The notes under the pieces: generated by a model
Database searches by the model: none
What the model was told of the DNA's origin: nothing
Seen by the model: only the letters and a program-made list of their open reading frames with translations
Made by a program: the position numbers and the translations under genes
In this document: positions 61,361 to 64,000 of the stretch, piece by piece
Position numbering within the stretch: the first letter of the stretch is position 1
How the letters are laid out: every line of letters begins with the position of its first letter
From: Chryseobacterium sp. G0162
GTDB taxonomy: Bacteria; Bacteroidota; Bacteroidia; Flavobacteriales; Weeksellaceae
DNA: 64,000 nucleotides
Direction of reading: 5' to 3'
Assembly (NCBI RefSeq): GCF_003815715.1
Contig: NZ_CP033922.1
Location: 2,758,001-2,822,000, forward strand

Positions 61361-64000
61361 TTAATTTTTTTCAACATTTATCTTAAAATTAACCTCATCT
61401 ATTTCGATTTCGTTAAAATTTGAAAGTGAAGATACAATTTCTATTTTACTTGACAAGACCTCGGAAGAAATATATTCTTCATTTTTCTTAATATCTTCAA
61501 GGAATGGTGAATTCTCTTCAATGGAGATATTAATTCTGTCTGTAAGTTCGAAATCTTTCTCTTTTCTCAAGTTCTGAATTCTGTTGATGAATTCTCTTGC
61601 GATTCCTTCAGATTTTAACTCATCGGTTAACGTCAAATCTAATGCCACAGTTGTTTTACCATCAGAAGTTACTGTCCATCCCGGGATATCTTTAGTAGAG
61701 ATTTCCACGTCTTCAAGCGTAATCTCATAGCCTTGAACATCCAGTTTTCCTTCTTTTTCAAGAGCGGCAATCTGTTCTGTGGTAAGATTGGTAATCTCGG
61801 CACCCACCACCTTCATGTCTTTTCCTAGTTTAGGACCAAGAGCTTTGAAGTTCGGTTTTATCTGTTTTACAATTAAGTGAGAGGCTTCTTCAGCATTAAT
61901 TAACTGTAATTCTTTCACGTTGACTTCCTGCTTGATAAGATCTGCAACAGCAAGAATCTGTTCTTCTGTTTTAGCATCCAATACAGGAACCAATACTTTT
62001 TGTAACGGCTGACGAACTTTCACGTTTTCTTTCTTTCTTAAAGAGAAAACCATACTTGTAATGTTTTGTGCTAAGTGTGTTTTTTCAACCAGATCCTGAT
62101 CGATTAAACTTTCGTCAGCAACCGGGAAGTCTGTTAAGTGTACAGATTCACAGTTTTCTTTACCTGTTACTTTATTTAAGTCCTGATACAACTGATCCAT
62201 GAAGAATGGAGCAATAGGAGCAGATAGTTTAGCTACTACTTCAAGACAAGTATATAAAGTCTGGTAGGCAGAGATCTTATCATCAGAATAATCTCCTTTC
62301 CAGAAACGTCTTCTGCATAATCTTACATACCAGTTACTCAAGTTATCATTTACAAATGTACTGATCGCTCTTGCTACTCTTGTCGGTTCATAATCTTCAT
62401 AGAATGCCTTTACTTCTTTGATCAGTAAGTTCAGCTCAGAAAGGATCCATCTGTCAATTTCAGGACGGTTCTCCACTTCTTTTTCTGAATAATTGAATCC
62501 GTCAACATTCGCATATAATGCAAAGAATGAATACGTATTATAAAGGGTTCCGAAGAACTTTCTTCTTACTTCATCAATTCCTTCGATATCAAACTTCAGG
62601 TTCTCCCAAGGATTTGCATTGGAAATCATGTACCAACGGGTAGCATCCGGTCCGTATACAGAAAGGGTTTCAAACGGATCTACTGCATTTCCTAAACGTT
62701 TGGACATTTTTTGTCCGTTTTTATCCAAAACAAGACCGTTACTCATTACGTTTTTATACGCAACAGAATCAAAAACAGCTGTTCCGATTGCATGAAGCGT
62801 ATAGAACCATCCACGAGTCTGGTCAACACCTTCCGCGATGAAGTCCGCAGGGAATGCCTTGTTGTTATCGATCATTTCTTTATTCTCGAAAGGATAGTGC
62901 AATTGTGCATAGGGCATAGAACCTGAATCGAACCAAACGTCGATCAAGTCACTTTCACGCTTCATTGCTTTTCCTGAATCAGAAACCAATACAACTTTAT
63001 CTACAACATTTTTGTGAAGATCAACCAATTCGTAGTTTGATTCAGACATATTGCCTATCTCAAAACCTTTGAATGGATTTTCAGTCATTAATCCTGCAGC
63101 AATTGATTTCTCAATTTCGTTGTAAAGTTCTTCTACAGAACCGATGATCTTTTCTTCTTTCAGGTCATCTGTTCTCCAGATTGGCAATGGAATACCCCAA
63201 TATCTTGAACGGGACAGATTCCAGTCGTTTACATTTTCCAACCAGTTGGCAAAACGTCCTTCCCCGGTAGCTTTTGGTTTCCAGTTGATTTCCTTGTTCA
63301 GATTAACCAATCTGTCTTTTACAGCAGTCATCTTCACAAACCATGAATCCAAAGGATAGTATAATACCGGCTTGTCAGTTCTCCAACAGTGTGGGTAGGA
63401 GTGAACATATTTTTCTACTTTGAAAGCTTTGTTCTCTGTTTTCAACAAGATTGCAAGCTCTACATCCCAAGATTTCTCTGGCGCAGTTCCTTCATCGTAA
63501 TATTCGTTCTTGATATATTTTCCTGAGAATACTTCAGGAACATTCTCACCCTGAATAAATTTACCTTGTAAATCTACCAAAGGAACAAGATTGTCGTTTT
63601 CATCCTTTACCAACATTGGCGGGATCTCAGGCTGAGCCATTTTAGAGACTCTTGCATCATCAGCACCAAAAGTAGGAGCTGTGTGTACGATACCTGTACC
63701 ATCTTCAGTGGTTACGAAATCACCTAAGATTACTCTGAAAGCATTTTCAGGGTTGTCGTTTGGCGTAAACCAAGGAACTAATTGCTCATATCTTGTATCA
63801 ACAAGTTGTTCTCCTGTGAATTCTTTTAAAATTCTGAACGGAATTACTTTCGTTTCCGGAGTATAGTTGGCAAAATCTTCGTCTGTACCTTCAGCATATT
63901 TCTTACCGAATACTTTAGGTAAAAGAACGCTGGCTAATACAACGGTTACCGGCTCAAATGTATATTGATTAAATGTTTTAACCACAACATATTCAATATC
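61361..64000 (-). CDS. ileS: Isoleucyl-tRNA synthetase, C-terminal part (partial)
   Basis: The frame is open to the window edge (bases 64000-61361), so about 880 C-terminal residues are present. The editing domain is partly in (TEDGTGIVHTAPTFGADD), as are SRSRYWGIPLPIWRTDDLKE, the KMSKR loop in KNGQKMSKRLGNAVDP and RWYMISNANPWENLKFD. An anticodon-binding region follows (VNDNLSNWYVRLCRRRFWKG), then a DUF5915-type C-terminal tail. No CxxC zinc motif is visible near the end. It charges tRNA-Ile. Confidence 0.96.
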   Translation of the reverse strand, partial: DIEYVVVKTFNQYTFEPVTVVLASVLLPKVFGKKYAEGTDEDFANYTPETKVIPFRILKEFTGEQLVDTRYEQLVPWFTPNDNPENAFRVILGDFVTTEDGTGIVHTAPTFGADDARVSKMAQPEIPPMLVKDENDNLVPLVDLQGKFIQGENVPEVFSGKYIKNEYYDEGTAPEKSWDVELAILLKTENKAFKVEKYVHSYPHCWRTDKPVLYYPLDSWFVKMTAVKDRLVNLNKEINWKPKATGEGRFANWLENVNDWNLSRSRYWGIPLPIWRTDDLKEEKIIGSVEELYNEIEKSIAAGLMTENPFKGFEIGNMSESNYELVDLHKNVVDKVVLVSDSGKAMKRESDLIDVWFDSGSMPYAQLHYPFENKEMIDNNKAFPADFIAEGVDQTRGWFYTLHAIGTAVFDSVAYKNVMSNGLVLDKNGQKMSKRLGNAVDPFETLSVYGPDATRWYMISNANPWENLKFDIEGIDEVRRKFFGTLYNTYSFFALYANVDGFNYSEKEVENRPEIDRWILSELNLLIKEVKAFYEDYEPTRVARAISTFVNDNLSNWYVRLCRRRFWKGDYSDDKISAYQTLYTCLEVVAKLSAPIAPFFMDQLYQDLNKVTGKENCESVHLTDFPVADESLIDQDLVEKTHLAQNITSMVFSLRKKENVKVRQPLQKVLVPVLDAKTEEQILAVADLIKQEVNVKELQLINAEEASHLIVKQIKPNFKALGPKLGKDMKVVGAEITNLTTEQIAALEKEGKLDVQGYEITLEDVEISTKDIPGWTVTSDGKTTVALDLTLTDELKSEGIAREFINRIQNLRKEKDFELTDRINISIEENSPFLEDIKKNEEYISSEVLSSKIEIVSSLSNFNEIEIDEVNFKINVEKN

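Overview
The window is chromosomal DNA from a member of the Bacteroidetes, most likely class Flavobacteriia and close to Chryseobacterium or related Weeksellaceae. The evidence is the low G+C, promoters of the TTG-N17-23-TAnnTTTG type, few Shine-Dalgarno sequences, a type IX secretion sorting domain, many TonB-type outer-membrane proteins, a fused CcoN-CcoO oxidase subunit and a CCDC81-type HU protein. The genus is an inference from gene content. I saw no rRNA, tRNA, IS element, prophage or CRISPR array; this looks like core genome.

Layout. 1-10.7 kb: end of serS, then a minus-strand cbb3 oxidase locus (ccoI, ccoS, ccoNO, ccoQ, ccoP, ccoG, ccoH, a DsbD-like membrane protein) with a divergent Crp/Fnr regulator. 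10.7-13.4 kb: panB, a small membrane protein, an RluA-type pseudouridine synthase and a lipoprotein. 13.5-19.7 kb: a TPP-riboswitch-controlled thiamine operon (thiS, thiC, a TenI/ThiE-like gene, a relic of thiD, thiE, thiG, thiH, thiF). 19.9-26.6 kb: two outer-membrane beta-barrel receptors and a LytS/LytTR two-component pair. 26.9-32.2 kb: two unrelated aconitases side by side. 32.5-35.7 kb: a WG-repeat-like protein and a TPP-riboswitch-controlled TonB receptor, probably for thiamine uptake. 35.9-46.7 kb: an HU-domain membrane protein, a thioesterase, a 2-hydroxyacid dehydrogenase, a BspA-like T9SS cargo protein, a serine hydrolase, an Ig-like lipoprotein, a haem-binding protein, then NUDIX, xerD, dCMP deaminase and enoyl-CoA hydratase. 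46.8-50.9 kb: katA and oxyR back to back, then metK behind a SAM-II-like riboswitch. 51-56.3 kb: an ECF sigma factor with a 44-residue basic protein, a YjjG-type phosphatase, two PepSY-like proteins and an OmpR/histidine-kinase pair. 56.4-64 kb: trpS, a CrtA-like protein with an unknown partner, SanA-like, lspA, small proteins, a DksA-like protein and the end of ileS.

How it works together. Synthesis (13.5 kb) and probable uptake (33.6 kb) of thiamine are both placed under TPP sensing. The first switch appears to act on translation: a 10-bp hairpin covers the thiS start codon. The metK leader carries a SAM-II-like aptamer whose conserved GCTAAAA stretch overlaps the start codon of a 21-codon hydrophobic ORF lying between the switch and metK; this is the most unusual arrangement in the window. 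The oxidase locus and its Crp/Fnr regulator share an intergenic region with an FNR-type palindrome. Several promoters have a -7 element only 6-7 bases before the start codon, suggesting leaderless mRNAs. Imperfect palindromes of a common design (arms with AGATT/AATCT words) sit at the 3' ends of genes at four places.
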